Below are positions 1 through 8,597 of a stretch of DNA of 64,000 nt, piece after piece. Within the stretch, counting starts at the first letter, position 1. Each line of letters starts with the position of its first letter. Origin of the DNA: Pseudomonas orientalis (GTDB lineage: Bacteria; Pseudomonadota; Gammaproteobacteria; Pseudomonadales; Pseudomonadaceae). The notes beneath the pieces are model-generated. The model did no database searches and was not told where the DNA came from. It was given only the letters and a program-made list of their open reading frames with translations. The translations under genes were made by a program, and so were the position numbers. The stretch lies in NCBI RefSeq assembly GCF_001439815.1, contig NZ_JYLM01000017.1, forward strand, positions 1 through 64,000, in the 5' to 3' direction.

Positions 1-3000
1 GTGGACGTGGATTGCGGGCTGGGGCTTGGCTGGAGTCATGCGCTGGCGCACAGGCTTTCTGTGTCGGGCGATTCGGTGGTGTGGACCGACCATGAGAATC
101 GCTCGACCACCCTGCCCTTGCCGACGGCTGCTCGGCCGGCGATTACCAACAGCCTGGCGGAAGCGGCGATTTATTTGGGGTCTGCGCCGGATGAGTTGGT
201 GCTGGCCCAGTCTTCAGGGTTTTATCACTTCCACGACGGCGTGCTGACGGCGATCAGCGATGCGTATGACAACCGGTTGCGGATTTTCCGGGATCGGTTG
301 GGGCGTATTGAGCGACTGGATAACGGTGCCGGGCGCTCGCTTTTGTTGCGGTATGAATTCGACCGCATCGTCGCGGTGGACTACCAGGTTCATCGCGCCA
401 AAGGCCATGAACCCTTCGCTTGGGTGACCGAGCAAAACGTCGTTTCCTACAGCTATGACGACGCCGGACGACTGGTATCGGCGACCAATGCCGTCGGTGA
501 ATGCGAGGTTTATCGGTACGACGAGCAGCACGTCATTCTTGAGCGGCAATTGGCCGGTGGGGCGAGTTTCTTTTGGGAATGGGAACGCGCCGGCAAGGCG
601 GCACGCTGCGTCCGACATTGGGCCAGTTTTTCGCAGATGGACACGCGCTATGCCTGGGCCGATGACGGCAGCGTCAACGTGCACAACGCCGATGGCAGCC
701 AGGAAGTTTACGTGCATGACCAGCGTGCGCGACTGGTACAGCGCATCGATCCCGACGGCGCCCGGCATTTCAAATCCTACGACGACAAGGGCCGACTGAC
801 CGTCGAGCAGGATCCGATGGGCGCGGTGACGGCGTATCAATACGACGACGCCGGACGCGTGATCGCGCTGTTTCCGGGGGAGGATGAGCCGACGTCCTAC
901 GAGCATGACAACGGCTTCGTACGGGTTGTGCGGCGCGGTGAATCGGTCTGGAAATACGAGCGTAATGAGCAAGGCGATGTCATCCGCAGGATTGATCCGG
1001 AGGGCAACGCGACCGACTACAGCTACGACAAACACGGGCAACTGACTGGGGTTTGGTATCCCGACAACAGCTGTCATCGGCTGGGGTGGAATGAACGCGG
1101 GCAGTTGCTTGAGGAGCAATTACCGAATGGCGGGATCAAGCGCTATCGCTATGACGATCTGGGGCGGCAGGTTGCGCGCGAGGATGAGCATGGCGCGCTG
1201 ACCCAATACCAATGGGACGCGGTAGGACGCCTGCTGAAACTGACCCAATCCGACGGTACCTATCGGGAATTCAGCTACAACCCCTACGGCAAAATAATCA
1301 CCGAACGCGATGAACTCGGCCACGTCACCCGCTACGAATACGCCGACGGCCTGCACCTGATCAGCCGCCGCATCAATGCCGATGGCACCCAGGTCAAGTA
1401 CCGCTACGACAACGTCCGCCTTTTGCTGACCGCCATCGAAAACGAAGTCGGTGAAACCTATCAACTGGACTACCACCCCAACGGCCTGATCCGACAGGAA
1501 ACCGGCTTCGACGGCCAACGCACCGCCTACGCCTACGACCTCAACGGCAACCTGCTGGAAAAAACCGAACACGGCGACGACGGCAGTCAGCTGGTTACCC
1601 GCTACGAGCGCGACCACGCCAGTCGCCTCGTACGAAAAACCCTGCCCGATGGCAACACGGTCGACTACACCTACGACCGCCAGGGCAACCTCCTCAGCGT
1701 CGAAGACGGCCACTGGGCGCTGGCCTACGAGTACGACAAACAAAACCGCCTCACCGCCGAGCACCAAGGCTGGGGCACCCTGCGCTACGGCTACGACGCC
1801 TGCGGGCAGCTGAAAAATCTGCGCCTGCCGGACAATAACCGCGTCACCTTCAACCACGACAAAGGCGGCCACCTTGCCACCGTCGAGCTGAATGACAAGT
1901 TACTGACTTCCCACCTCTTCCACGCCGGTCGCGAACACCAACGCCAACAAGGCCAACTGCTCAGCCACTACCACTACGACGACCAAAACCGTCTGCACGC
2001 CCACGCCATCACCCAGCAGCAAAACCACCTCTACCAACGCCAATACGACTACGACAAAGCCGGCAACCTCACCCGCCTGCTCGACACCCGCAAAGGCGAA
2101 CACCGTTACCGCTACGACCCGCTTCAGCGCCTGACTCGCGCCGATCACTCCCAGGACGTCCAGGAGCGCTTCGCCCACAACCCCGCCGGCAATTTACTCA
2201 TGCAGGACAGGCCGGGGCCGGACATCGTGGCGGGCAATCGCCTGATGATCCAGGGCGACCATCATTACGACTATGACGCCTTTGGAAATCTAATAAGAGA
2301 ACGGCGTGGCAAGGGTCATGCACTCGTCACCGAGTACCGCTACGACTGCCAGCACCGGCTGATCGAAGTCACCCAACCCAACGGCCAAAAAGCCAGCTAT
2401 CGCTATGACCCGTTTGGTCGGCGAATCAGCAAAACCCTCGAAGAGAAAACCACAGAGTTCTTCTGGCAAGGCGACAAGCTGATCGCCGAACACCATGCCG
2501 ATCGCCATCGCAGCTACCTCTACGAACCCGACAGTTTCCGTCCGCTGGCCTTGCTGGAAGGCTTCGGTCCAGAAGACGTGAAGTCCTACCACTACCAACT
2601 CGACCACCTCGGCACACCGCAGGAACTCACCAGTCCCGACGGAGAAATCGCGTGGTCCGCCCACTACCGCGCCTACGGCGAAATCAGCCGCCTCGACATC
2701 GGAAAAATCGACAACCCACTACGTTTCCAAGGCCAGTACTACGACCAGGAAAGCGGCCTGCACTACAACCGGCATCGCTACTACCATCCGGATATTGGTC
2801 GTTACCTGACGCCGGATCCGGTGAAGCTGGCGGGTGGGATAAATGCATACCAATATGTAACCAACCCAACGGGATGGTTAGATCCACTGGGACTTAGTCA
2901 ATGTCCTGGTGAATGCGCGTCTGTTAAAGGAGCCGAAGACCCGGCACACAATGCAAAATCCGAGGAAAACGAACCCACGCCGCCTTCACCTGAGAATGTC

Positions 3001-3306
3001 GAGTGGACAGCTCATGGCTATAAACACAGCCCTTCAAAGAAAATGCCTTGGAAAGAAATTTTGGCAGCAACAAAATCCGGCCCGGCCAAGTACAAGCCAG
3101 GGATAGACATTGAAAATTTAGAACGAGAAGCCTATAAAAATGGCAGAACGGCTACCAATGGCAAACCGTGGAAGGTGATGGAGTATCCTGACAGCATTGG
3201 CGCCAGCGAGGGCCTACCCAGCCGCTGGGTACGCATTGAGTTGAGTGCGAGAACGATTCATGGCCATCCTATCTCAGAGCAAGAATTCCGGAGACTCACC
3301 AAATGA
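1..3306 (+). CDS. Rhs/YD-repeat polymorphic toxin, 5' end outside window
   Basis: The frame is open from the first base, so the N-terminal part (often a PAAR domain) is missing. The visible 1101 residues carry many YD repeats of the YDxxGRL/YDxxGNL type from about residue 130 to 900, then the conserved Rhs core end with NPTGWLDPLGL. Family knowledge: the YD repeats form a shell around the toxin, and the chain is cut after the DPxGL motif, here after residue 965. The last 136 residues (2896-3303) are the variable toxin tip. It has conserved-looking H, K and R residues (HGYKH, TKSGPAKYK, RWVRIEL) but I cannot assign its family; an RNase of the BECR type is only a guess. The tip DNA is visibly richer in A/T than the core. 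Confidence 0.93.
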   Translation: MDVDCGLGLGWSHALAHRLSVSGDSVVWTDHENRSTTLPLPTAARPAITNSLAEAAIYLGSAPDELVLAQSSGFYHFHDGVLTAISDAYDNRLRIFRDRLGRIERLDNGAGRSLLLRYEFDRIVAVDYQVHRAKGHEPFAWVTEQNVVSYSYDDAGRLVSATNAVGECEVYRYDEQHVILERQLAGGASFFWEWERAGKAARCVRHWASFSQMDTRYAWADDGSVNVHNADGSQEVYVHDQRARLVQRIDPDGARHFKSYDDKGRLTVEQDPMGAVTAYQYDDAGRVIALFPGEDEPTSYEHDNGFVRVVRRGESVWKYERNEQGDVIRRIDPEGNATDYSYDKHGQLTGVWYPDNSCHRLGWNERGQLLEEQLPNGGIKRYRYDDLGRQVAREDEHGALTQYQWDAVGRLLKLTQSDGTYREFSYNPYGKIITERDELGHVTRYEYADGLHLISRRINADGTQVKYRYDNVRLLLTAIENEVGETYQLDYHPNGLIRQETGFDGQRTAYAYDLNGNLLEKTEHGDDGSQLVTRYERDHASRLVRKTLPDGNTVDYTYDRQGNLLSVEDGHWALAYEYDKQNRLTAEHQGWGTLRYGYDACGQLKNLRLPDNNRVTFNHDKGGHLATVELNDKLLTSHLFHAGREHQRQQGQLLSHYHYDDQNRLHAHAITQQQNHLYQRQYDYDKAGNLTRLLDTRKGEHRYRYDPLQRLTRADHSQDVQERFAHNPAGNLLMQDRPGPDIVAGNRLMIQGDHHYDYDAFGNLIRERRGKGHALVTEYRYDCQHRLIEVTQPNGQKASYRYDPFGRRISKTLEEKTTEFFWQGDKLIAEHHADRHRSYLYEPDSFRPLALLEGFGPEDVKSYHYQLDHLGTPQELTSPDGEIAWSAHYRAYGEISRLDIGKIDNPLRFQGQYYDQESGLHYNRHRYYHPDIGRYLTPDPVKLAGGINAYQYVTNPTGWLDPLGLSQCPGECASVKGAEDPAHNAKSEENEPTPPSPENVEWTAHGYKHSPSKKMPWKEILAATKSGPAKYKPGIDIENLEREAYKNGRTATNGKPWKVMEYPDSIGASEGLPSRWVRIELSARTIHGHPISEQEFRRLTK

Positions 3307-3635
3307 TCTCGTTAGACTTCCTGCAAGGCAAAATTACTTACGATGAGTTATCTATGTTGCAGGACTCCGGGGTTGAGCATCAAGCTCACCATCTGAAGGA
3401 GGACATGTTGCAGGTGGAATATCCAGACGGTTTCCTCATAGATGTGGGCTGGTATCCTTCATTCGACGCAAACGGCCACTTTCAAATCAGGGTTGTCAGG
3501 GACTATGAGTGGGACCTTCCAGCGTTGACGCTGACTGCGCAAACAATTGACGCATTAAAAGAGGTACTGGTTCTCGCTCAAGGTTCGATTAATACAAGAC
3601 GTCAAAAAGAAGCCACCTCATTGATCGCCTCATAA
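3303..3635 (+). CDS. putative immunity protein for the Rhs toxin
   Basis: This is a 110-residue cytoplasmic-looking protein without signal peptide or membrane segment. Its ATG overlaps the rhs stop as ATGA, and a GGAG lies about ten bases upstream inside the rhs tip. The position directly behind a polymorphic toxin tip, the translational coupling and the small acidic composition are typical of cognate immunity genes. I do not recognise the family. The role is inferred from context only. The DNA is A/T-rich like the toxin tip and unlike the Rhs core, so tip and immunity gene probably moved together. Confidence 0.8.
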   Translation: MISLDFLQGKITYDELSMLQDSGVEHQAHHLKEDMLQVEYPDGFLIDVGWYPSFDANGHFQIRVVRDYEWDLPALTLTAQTIDALKEVLVLAQGSINTRRQKEATSLIAS

Positions 3636-3668
3636 CACACTCAATTGATTGCCTTTCTGCACGCCTCT

Positions 3669-3698
3669 ACCTGTGACGAGCAAGCTCGCTCGCCACAG
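3669..3698. repeat. solitary REP-like palindrome
   Basis: The sequence around GACGAGCAAGCTCGCTCGCC contains the GAGC-AAGCTCGCTC core seen in the REPINs elsewhere in this window, but only one arm is present. It sits in the 85-base gap between the convergent immunity gene and hemB, where it could act as an mRNA 3' end. Confidence 0.5.
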
Positions 3699-3720
3699 CC
3701 AGGTTAAGCAAGCAGCGCCC

Positions 3721-4695
3721 TTAAATCCCCGCCAACGCCAAATCCATCGCAAAATACGTAAAAATCAAATCCGCCCCCGCCCGCTTGATCGACCCCAACG
3801 TCTCGCGTACCACGCGATCCTCATCAATCGCTCCGGCCTGTGCGCCAAACTTGATCATCGCGTACTCGCCGCTCACCTGGTACGCCGCCACCGGCAGGCG
3901 TGAGGCTTCGCGGATGTCGCGGATGATGTCGAGGTAGGCGCCGGCCGGTTTGACCATCAGCGCATCGGCGCCTTCCTGCTCGTCGAGCAGCGATTCGCGT
4001 ACGGCCTCGCGGCGGTTCATCGGGTTCATCTGGTAGCTTTTGCGGTCGCCCTTGAGGGCGCTGCCGCCGGCTTCGCGGAACGGGCCGTAGAGGGCCGAGG
4101 CGAATTTGGTGGAGTAGGCCATGATCGGGATGTGGGTGAAGCCGGCATCGTCCAGGGCACGGCGGATGGCCTGGACCTGGCCGTCCATTGCCGCCGAGGG
4201 CGCGATGACGTCGGCACCGGCGCGGGCGGCGGCCACGGCTTGTTTGCCGAGGTTAACCAGGGTCGCGTCATTGTCGACGTGGGCGCCATGCATCACGCCG
4301 CAATGGCCGTGATCGGTGTATTCGCAGAAGCAGGTATCGGACATCACGATCATTTCCGGCACGGCGTCCTTGATGATCGACGACATGCGCGAGACCAGGC
4401 CGCGTTCCTTCCAGGTATCGCTGCCGCTGGCGTCCAGATGGTGGGAAACGCCAAAGGTCATCACTGACTTGATGCCGGCGCGGGCATAGCGCTCGATCTC
4501 GCCGGCCAGCTTTTTCTCAGGGATGCGTAACACACCCGGCATACTGGTAATCGGCACGAAGTCGTCGATTTCTTCTTCGACGAAAATCGGCAGCACCAAG
4601 TCGTTGAGCGTGAATTCGCTTTCCTGGAACAGGCCACGCAGCTCCGGGGAGCGACGCAGGCGACGGGGGCGGGCTTGGGGGAACTGGCTGGTCAT
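3721..4695 (-). CDS. hemB: delta-aminolevulinate dehydratase (porphobilinogen synthase), zinc-type
   Basis: This enzyme condenses two 5-aminolevulinate molecules to porphobilinogen in the tetrapyrrole pathway. The 324 residues match the E. coli type of HemB over the full length. The zinc-binding cysteines are present as TCFCEYTDHGHCG (Cys122, Cys124, Cys132), and both active-site lysines are seen in YSTKFAS and MVKPAGAYLD. Known: pseudomonads usually carry a magnesium-dependent HemB that lacks this cysteine triad, so this is probably a second, zinc-dependent paralogue. It stands alone on the minus strand, with a 117-base gap to the phzF-like gene. I saw no clear Zur or Fur box upstream. Confidence 0.95.
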   Translation of the reverse strand: MTSQFPQARPRRLRRSPELRGLFQESEFTLNDLVLPIFVEEEIDDFVPITSMPGVLRIPEKKLAGEIERYARAGIKSVMTFGVSHHLDASGSDTWKERGLVSRMSSIIKDAVPEMIVMSDTCFCEYTDHGHCGVMHGAHVDNDATLVNLGKQAVAAARAGADVIAPSAAMDGQVQAIRRALDDAGFTHIPIMAYSTKFASALYGPFREAGGSALKGDRKSYQMNPMNRREAVRESLLDEQEGADALMVKPAGAYLDIIRDIREASRLPVAAYQVSGEYAMIKFGAQAGAIDEDRVVRETLGSIKRAGADLIFTYFAMDLALAGI

Positions 4696-4812
4696 GGCTT
4701 TCCTGAAAAAGTGGCTGAAATCTTTGGGGCCAAAGCTTATGCCCCTGGCCCCGACGGCACAAATGCCGAGGGGTCAACAGTGTATTGCGCGGCGCGTAAC
4801 AATTGTATTGAT

Positions 4813-5643
4813 CTAAAGCTGTAAACGCCCTTCGATGCAGACGGCAACGGCGCCGCCCACCCAGATTTCATCGCCCTGGCGCTCGATACGAATGCGCCCC
4901 GCTCGCCCCATGGCCGTACCTTGGCTGACCACGTAGCGCTCCGGCGCCAGACCCTCGCTGAGCAACCACTGCGCAAGACCGGCGTTCAGGCTGCCGGTGG
5001 CCGGGTCTTCCGGAGCACCGTCGCCGGCAATGAAGGCGCGCACCTCAAACTGTGCGTCCTCCACATCGCTCGGCGCGATGACGCCGACCGCCAAGCCGAG
5101 CAACTGCGAGTAATCAGGCTTCAACGCCAGTACAGCCTGGTGATCCGCCAGCATCACCGCCAGCCAACCGGCGCCGTTATCCACCCACTGGCTACGCACT
5201 ATAGCGTCGGGCGCCAGGCCCAGCCCGAGGCGCACACGCTCCAGCAGCGGCTCCTCGACAACGCCCGAACGCAACAGGGGTGGCGCGATAAACGCCAGTT
5301 CGTCGCCTTCGCGTCGAATGCGTACCAAGCCGATTTCACACTCCTGAATGATTTCTTGCCCACGCGGCACACCGCCTGCGTGCAACCACGCGTGGCAACT
5401 GCCCAAGGTCGGATGCCCGGCAAATGGCAGTTCCTGGGTGGTTGTGAAAATTCTCACGCGGTAGTCGGCATCTGGGGCACGGGGCGTCAGCAAAAACGTG
5501 GTTTCGCTGAGGTTGGTCCACTTGGCGAAGTCGGCCATCTGCTGGTCCGTCAGGCTGTCGGCACCGAGCACCACGGCAAGCGGGTTGCCTTTGAGCGGCA
5601 CACGGCTGAATACATCCAGTTGTTTGAAATCGAAAGTCGGCAT
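4813..5643 (-). CDS. PhzF family isomerase/epimerase
   Basis: This 276-residue protein has the PhzF two-lobed fold signature: FDFKQLDVFSRVPLKGNPLAVV at the start, NLSETTFLL with the glutamate used as general acid/base in PhzF, GHPTLGS, and EDPATGSLNAGLA in the second lobe. In phenazine producers PhzF isomerises dihydro-hydroxyanthranilate, but no other phenazine gene is nearby, so this is probably one of the many PhzF-like proteins of unknown substrate. It starts two bases after the stop of the upstream GST gene, so the two are almost certainly one transcription unit. Confidence 0.92.
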   Translation of the reverse strand: MPTFDFKQLDVFSRVPLKGNPLAVVLGADSLTDQQMADFAKWTNLSETTFLLTPRAPDADYRVRIFTTTQELPFAGHPTLGSCHAWLHAGGVPRGQEIIQECEIGLVRIRREGDELAFIAPPLLRSGVVEEPLLERVRLGLGLAPDAIVRSQWVDNGAGWLAVMLADHQAVLALKPDYSQLLGLAVGVIAPSDVEDAQFEVRAFIAGDGAPEDPATGSLNAGLAQWLLSEGLAPERYVVSQGTAMGRAGRIRIERQGDEIWVGGAVAVCIEGRLQL

Positions 5644-5645
5644 GC

Positions 5646-6344
5646 TCAGCTCGGAATATTCAGGCCACGGATCACCGCTGGACGCGCGACAAAGCCATCC
5701 AACGCGCGCAGTACGTTAGGAAAATCGGCGATGCCCACCAGGTCGCCCGATTCGTAGAGGCCGATCAGGTTGCGAATCCAGGGGAAGGTGGCGATGTCAG
5801 CGATGCTGTAATCGTCGCCCATGATCCAGGTGCGGCCCAACAGGCGCTTTTCCAGAACCTGGAGCAAGCGCCGCGATTCGGCGGCATAACGGTCGCGCGG
5901 GCGCTTGTCTTCATAGGCCTTGCCGGCGAACTTGTTGAAGAACCCCAACTGCCCGAACATCGGGCCGATTCCGCCCATCTGGAACATCAGCCACTGGAGA
6001 GTTTCGTAGCGGGTGGCCGGATCTTCGGCGAGCAATTGGCTGGTCTTTTCCGCCAGGTAAATCAGGATCGCGCCGGACTCGAACAACGCCAGCGGCTGAC
6101 CGCTGGGGCCATTGGGGTCGATGATCGCGGGGATCTTATTGTTGGGGTTCAGCGACAGGAACTCCGGGGACAACTGGTCCTGGGTGTCGAAGCTGACCTT
6201 GTGCGCCTCATAAGGCAGGCCCAGTTCTTCAAGCATGATCGAGACTTTCACCCCGTTGGGCGTAGGCAGCGAATACAGTTGCAGGCGCTCCGGGTGCTGG
6301 GCGGGCCATTTGCTGTTGATCGGGAAAGCGGCAAGTGCGTTCAT
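5646..6344 (-). CDS. Nu-class glutathione S-transferase (YfcG/YghU-like)
   Basis: The 232-residue protein has a thioredoxin-fold N-terminal half with PTPNGVKVSIMLEELGLPYE and the FESGAILIYLAEK glutathione-binding segment, followed by an all-helical domain. The TPNG motif and the SLNPNNKIPAI stretch match Nu-class enzymes such as E. coli YfcG, which act as glutathione-dependent disulfide reductases rather than classical transferases. It is the first gene of a GST-phzF pair, with an AGGGA ribosome site just upstream of the ATG. The substrate is unknown. Confidence 0.92.
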   Translation of the reverse strand: MNALAAFPINSKWPAQHPERLQLYSLPTPNGVKVSIMLEELGLPYEAHKVSFDTQDQLSPEFLSLNPNNKIPAIIDPNGPSGQPLALFESGAILIYLAEKTSQLLAEDPATRYETLQWLMFQMGGIGPMFGQLGFFNKFAGKAYEDKRPRDRYAAESRRLLQVLEKRLLGRTWIMGDDYSIADIATFPWIRNLIGLYESGDLVGIADFPNVLRALDGFVARPAVIRGLNIPS

Positions 6345-6594
6345 CGGGAAATCCCTGGGCGTAAACCCCCATGATAGTCATCTGCTCGTCGTCATGCATG
6401 GGTCATCATTGCGCAACATTTGCGCACTAGAGTCCCACTCAGGCGAACCAAAGCACTCGACTGCACTCTTAACAGCGCCCGAACGGTGAATGGAGGCACC
6501 TTGCTACATCGACATGGAATACCGCAGGACGCTTGATGCGTCACTGGGGCCGGGCCTGTCCGCCATAACCCGACGCAAGAAGACTCGAACCTAA

Positions 6595-7296
6595 ATGAAG
6601 ATCAAGCCTCTGCGCCTTGTGCAACACATCAAACACTATTCATACATCATGTTACCGCTGCTGCTGGTCACGGCCGGTATTGTCACGGCACTGGATGCCC
6701 GTGAAAGCCGCGCGCAACCGGTGGACGGCGTGCAAACCCTGGTCTTCCTGCGCCACGGCGAAAAACCGGCCGGAGGCTTGGGCCAGCTCAATTGCCAGGG
6801 CCTGAACCGTGCGATGAACCTGGCCAGTGTATTGCCGGAAAAATTCGGCAAGGCCGATTTCGTGTTCGCCGCCAACCCGACGCGCAATGTCGAGGAAGGT
6901 GAACTGGACAACTCCTACAGCTACATTCGCCCGCTGATGACCATCAGTCCCAGCGCGATCAAGCTGGGCCTGCCGGTCAACATCAAGTTCTCAGCCAATG
7001 ACACCAGTGCCCTGGCCGACGAACTGGTCGAGGACAAGTACCACAATGCCACGATCTACACCGCCTGGTCCCACGGTTACCTGCCGGAGTTGATCAACAA
7101 AGTCGCCAGTGAAGCGGCCGGCGAAAAGCACACCATTACCGACGATTGGTCCGGTAACGACTATGACTCGCTGTACGTGCTGACACTCACCTGGCACAAC
7201 GGCAAGGCCTCGCTGCTCAGTCGCAACTATAAGCAGGGGCTCAATAACGGTAATGAAACCTGCCCGGATCCGACCCAGGTCAGCGCAGATACCTGA
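6595..7296 (+). CDS. exported histidine phosphatase superfamily protein
   Basis: This 233-residue protein has one N-terminal hydrophobic segment (about residues 15-35), suggesting a signal anchor or uncleaved export signal. It then has the histidine phosphatase motif VFLRHGEKP, with the catalytic RHG, and a second histidine in TAWSHGYLPELI. Fold and catalysis are clear, but the substrate is not. The protein lacks the full acid-phosphatase pattern, so a periplasmic phosphatase of unknown target is the safest call. The start is the ATG at 6595; the ribosome site is weak. The 250-base gap upstream shows no gene. Confidence 0.85.
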   Translation: MKIKPLRLVQHIKHYSYIMLPLLLVTAGIVTALDARESRAQPVDGVQTLVFLRHGEKPAGGLGQLNCQGLNRAMNLASVLPEKFGKADFVFAANPTRNVEEGELDNSYSYIRPLMTISPSAIKLGLPVNIKFSANDTSALADELVEDKYHNATIYTAWSHGYLPELINKVASEAAGEKHTITDDWSGNDYDSLYVLTLTWHNGKASLLSRNYKQGLNNGNETCPDPTQVSADT

Positions 7297-7354
7297 AGGT
7301 TGAGCGCCAGGCGCGTATGATGCTGCGCTATTGACTCATCGGCGGATCCTCTCC

Positions 7355-8410
7355 ATGTCCAACCTCGCTTCTGCCCAGCCCAACCGGGGCTGGTCGTTCT
7401 GGTGCAAACCTGCCCTGTTTCTCCTGGTGGCCTGCATCGGCCTCTACTATGTGAAATGGTCGCCCTACTACCTCAAGGCGTTTGTAGCGGCGGACAACCA
7501 CAGCATCGGCGCCTCGATTCTCAATGACCAGCAAAGCTCGCCTCTCGCGGCGGCACTGGCCTATGCCCAGGTGTATTTCCTGGCAATCTGGAAAGCCGCC
7601 GTACTGGCGGTGATCCTCGGTTCGCTGCTGCAGGTATTGATCCCTCGCGACTGGCTGCTGCGTCTGTTCGGCCGCGCCGGCCTGGGTTCGACCCTGCGCG
7701 GCGGGCTCTTCGCCTTGCCGGGGATGATGTGCAGTTGCTGCGCGGCACCGGTGGCGGCAGGCATGCGCCGTCAGCAGGTGTCGGTAGGCGCGGCGCTGGC
7801 GTTCTGGATCGCCAACCCGGTACTGAACCCGGCCACGCTGGTGTTCATGGGGTTTGTGCTGGGTTGGGGCTTTACCGCGCTGCGACTGGTGGCGGGGATT
7901 GTGCTGGTGGTGGGTGTGTCATTGATCGCGCAGCGTATTGCACGTCCGGACCAGGTGCCCGAAGCGGCGCTGGAGGCGGTGGCTGATGTCAGCACGGTCG
8001 AGTCAGAACCCTTCCTGTCACGCTGGTTACGCACCTTGTGGCAGCTGTTCTGGAGCACCATCCCTGTGTATATCCTGGCGGTGCTGATCCTCGGCGCGGC
8101 AAGGGTCTGGCTGTTCCCCCATGTGGACGGGGCGATGGCCGACAGCCTGGTGTGGCTGGTTCCGCTGGCGATTGTCGGCACGCTGTTCGTGATTCCGACG
8201 GCGGCCGAGATTCCCATCGTACAAACCATGATAACCCTGGGCATGGGCACCGGCCCGGCCGTCGCCTTGCTGATGACCTTGCCGAGCGTGAGCCTGCCGT
8301 CACTGCTGATGCTGCGCAAGGATTTCGATGCGCGCGTGCTGGTGACGGTGGCCGGGTTGACCATGCTGATGGGGGTGGTGTGCGGATTGATCGGGGCGGT
8401 GATTCTTTAG
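7355..8410 (+). CDS. YraQ/ArsP_1-type permease
   Basis: This 351-residue integral membrane protein has about eight to nine hydrophobic helices. It shows the family hallmark GMMCSCCAAPVAAGMRR (a CxxC-like cysteine pair inside a membrane loop), a second ANPVLNPATLVFMGFV stretch, and a late TAAEIPIVQTMITLGMGTG repeat-like motif. Members of this permease family (PF03773) include ArsP organoarsenical exporters and many permeases of unknown substrate. I placed the start at the ATG at 7355; an upstream TTG at 7331 is in frame but poorer. No arsenic genes are nearby, so the substrate is open. Confidence 0.88.
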   Translation: MSNLASAQPNRGWSFWCKPALFLLVACIGLYYVKWSPYYLKAFVAADNHSIGASILNDQQSSPLAAALAYAQVYFLAIWKAAVLAVILGSLLQVLIPRDWLLRLFGRAGLGSTLRGGLFALPGMMCSCCAAPVAAGMRRQQVSVGAALAFWIANPVLNPATLVFMGFVLGWGFTALRLVAGIVLVVGVSLIAQRIARPDQVPEAALEAVADVSTVESEPFLSRWLRTLWQLFWSTIPVYILAVLILGAARVWLFPHVDGAMADSLVWLVPLAIVGTLFVIPTAAEIPIVQTMITLGMGTGPAVALLMTLPSVSLPSLLMLRKDFDARVLVTVAGLTMLMGVVCGLIGAVIL

Positions 8411-8460
8411 ATTTCAAATGGGCTGACGGCCTTTCGCGGGCTTGCCCATACACCGCCGTC

Positions 8461-8560
8461 TGTAGGAGCGAGCTTGCTCGCGAAAAACGTCAACGATAAC
8501 GCGTGCTTTCTGAATGAACGCGGTGCCTGCGAGTTTTTCGCGAGCAAGCTCGCTCCTACA
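8461..8560. repeat. REPIN (REP doublet), copy 1
   Basis: Two inverted REP arms (TAGGAGCGAGCTTGCTCGCG and its complement) enclose a spacer of about 56 bases. The 100-base unit could fold into one long hairpin. The same unit recurs at 15670, 22159 and 26039 with nearly the same spacer. It lies between two convergent genes. Confidence 0.9.
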
Positions 8561-8597
8561 AAAAAGCCTCCGCGAAGGGGTCTTTCAAACCTGCCAA

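Noticed and set aside
214..1872. Two long minus-strand frames opposite the rhs gene
   Set aside because: They arise from the repetitive high-GC YD-repeat sequence and have no independent support.
4696..4812. Zur or Fur box before hemB
   Set aside because: I found no dyad close to either consensus in the gap.
4813..5643. Phenazine biosynthesis locus
   Set aside because: Only a lone PhzF-family gene is present; no phzA-E or G.
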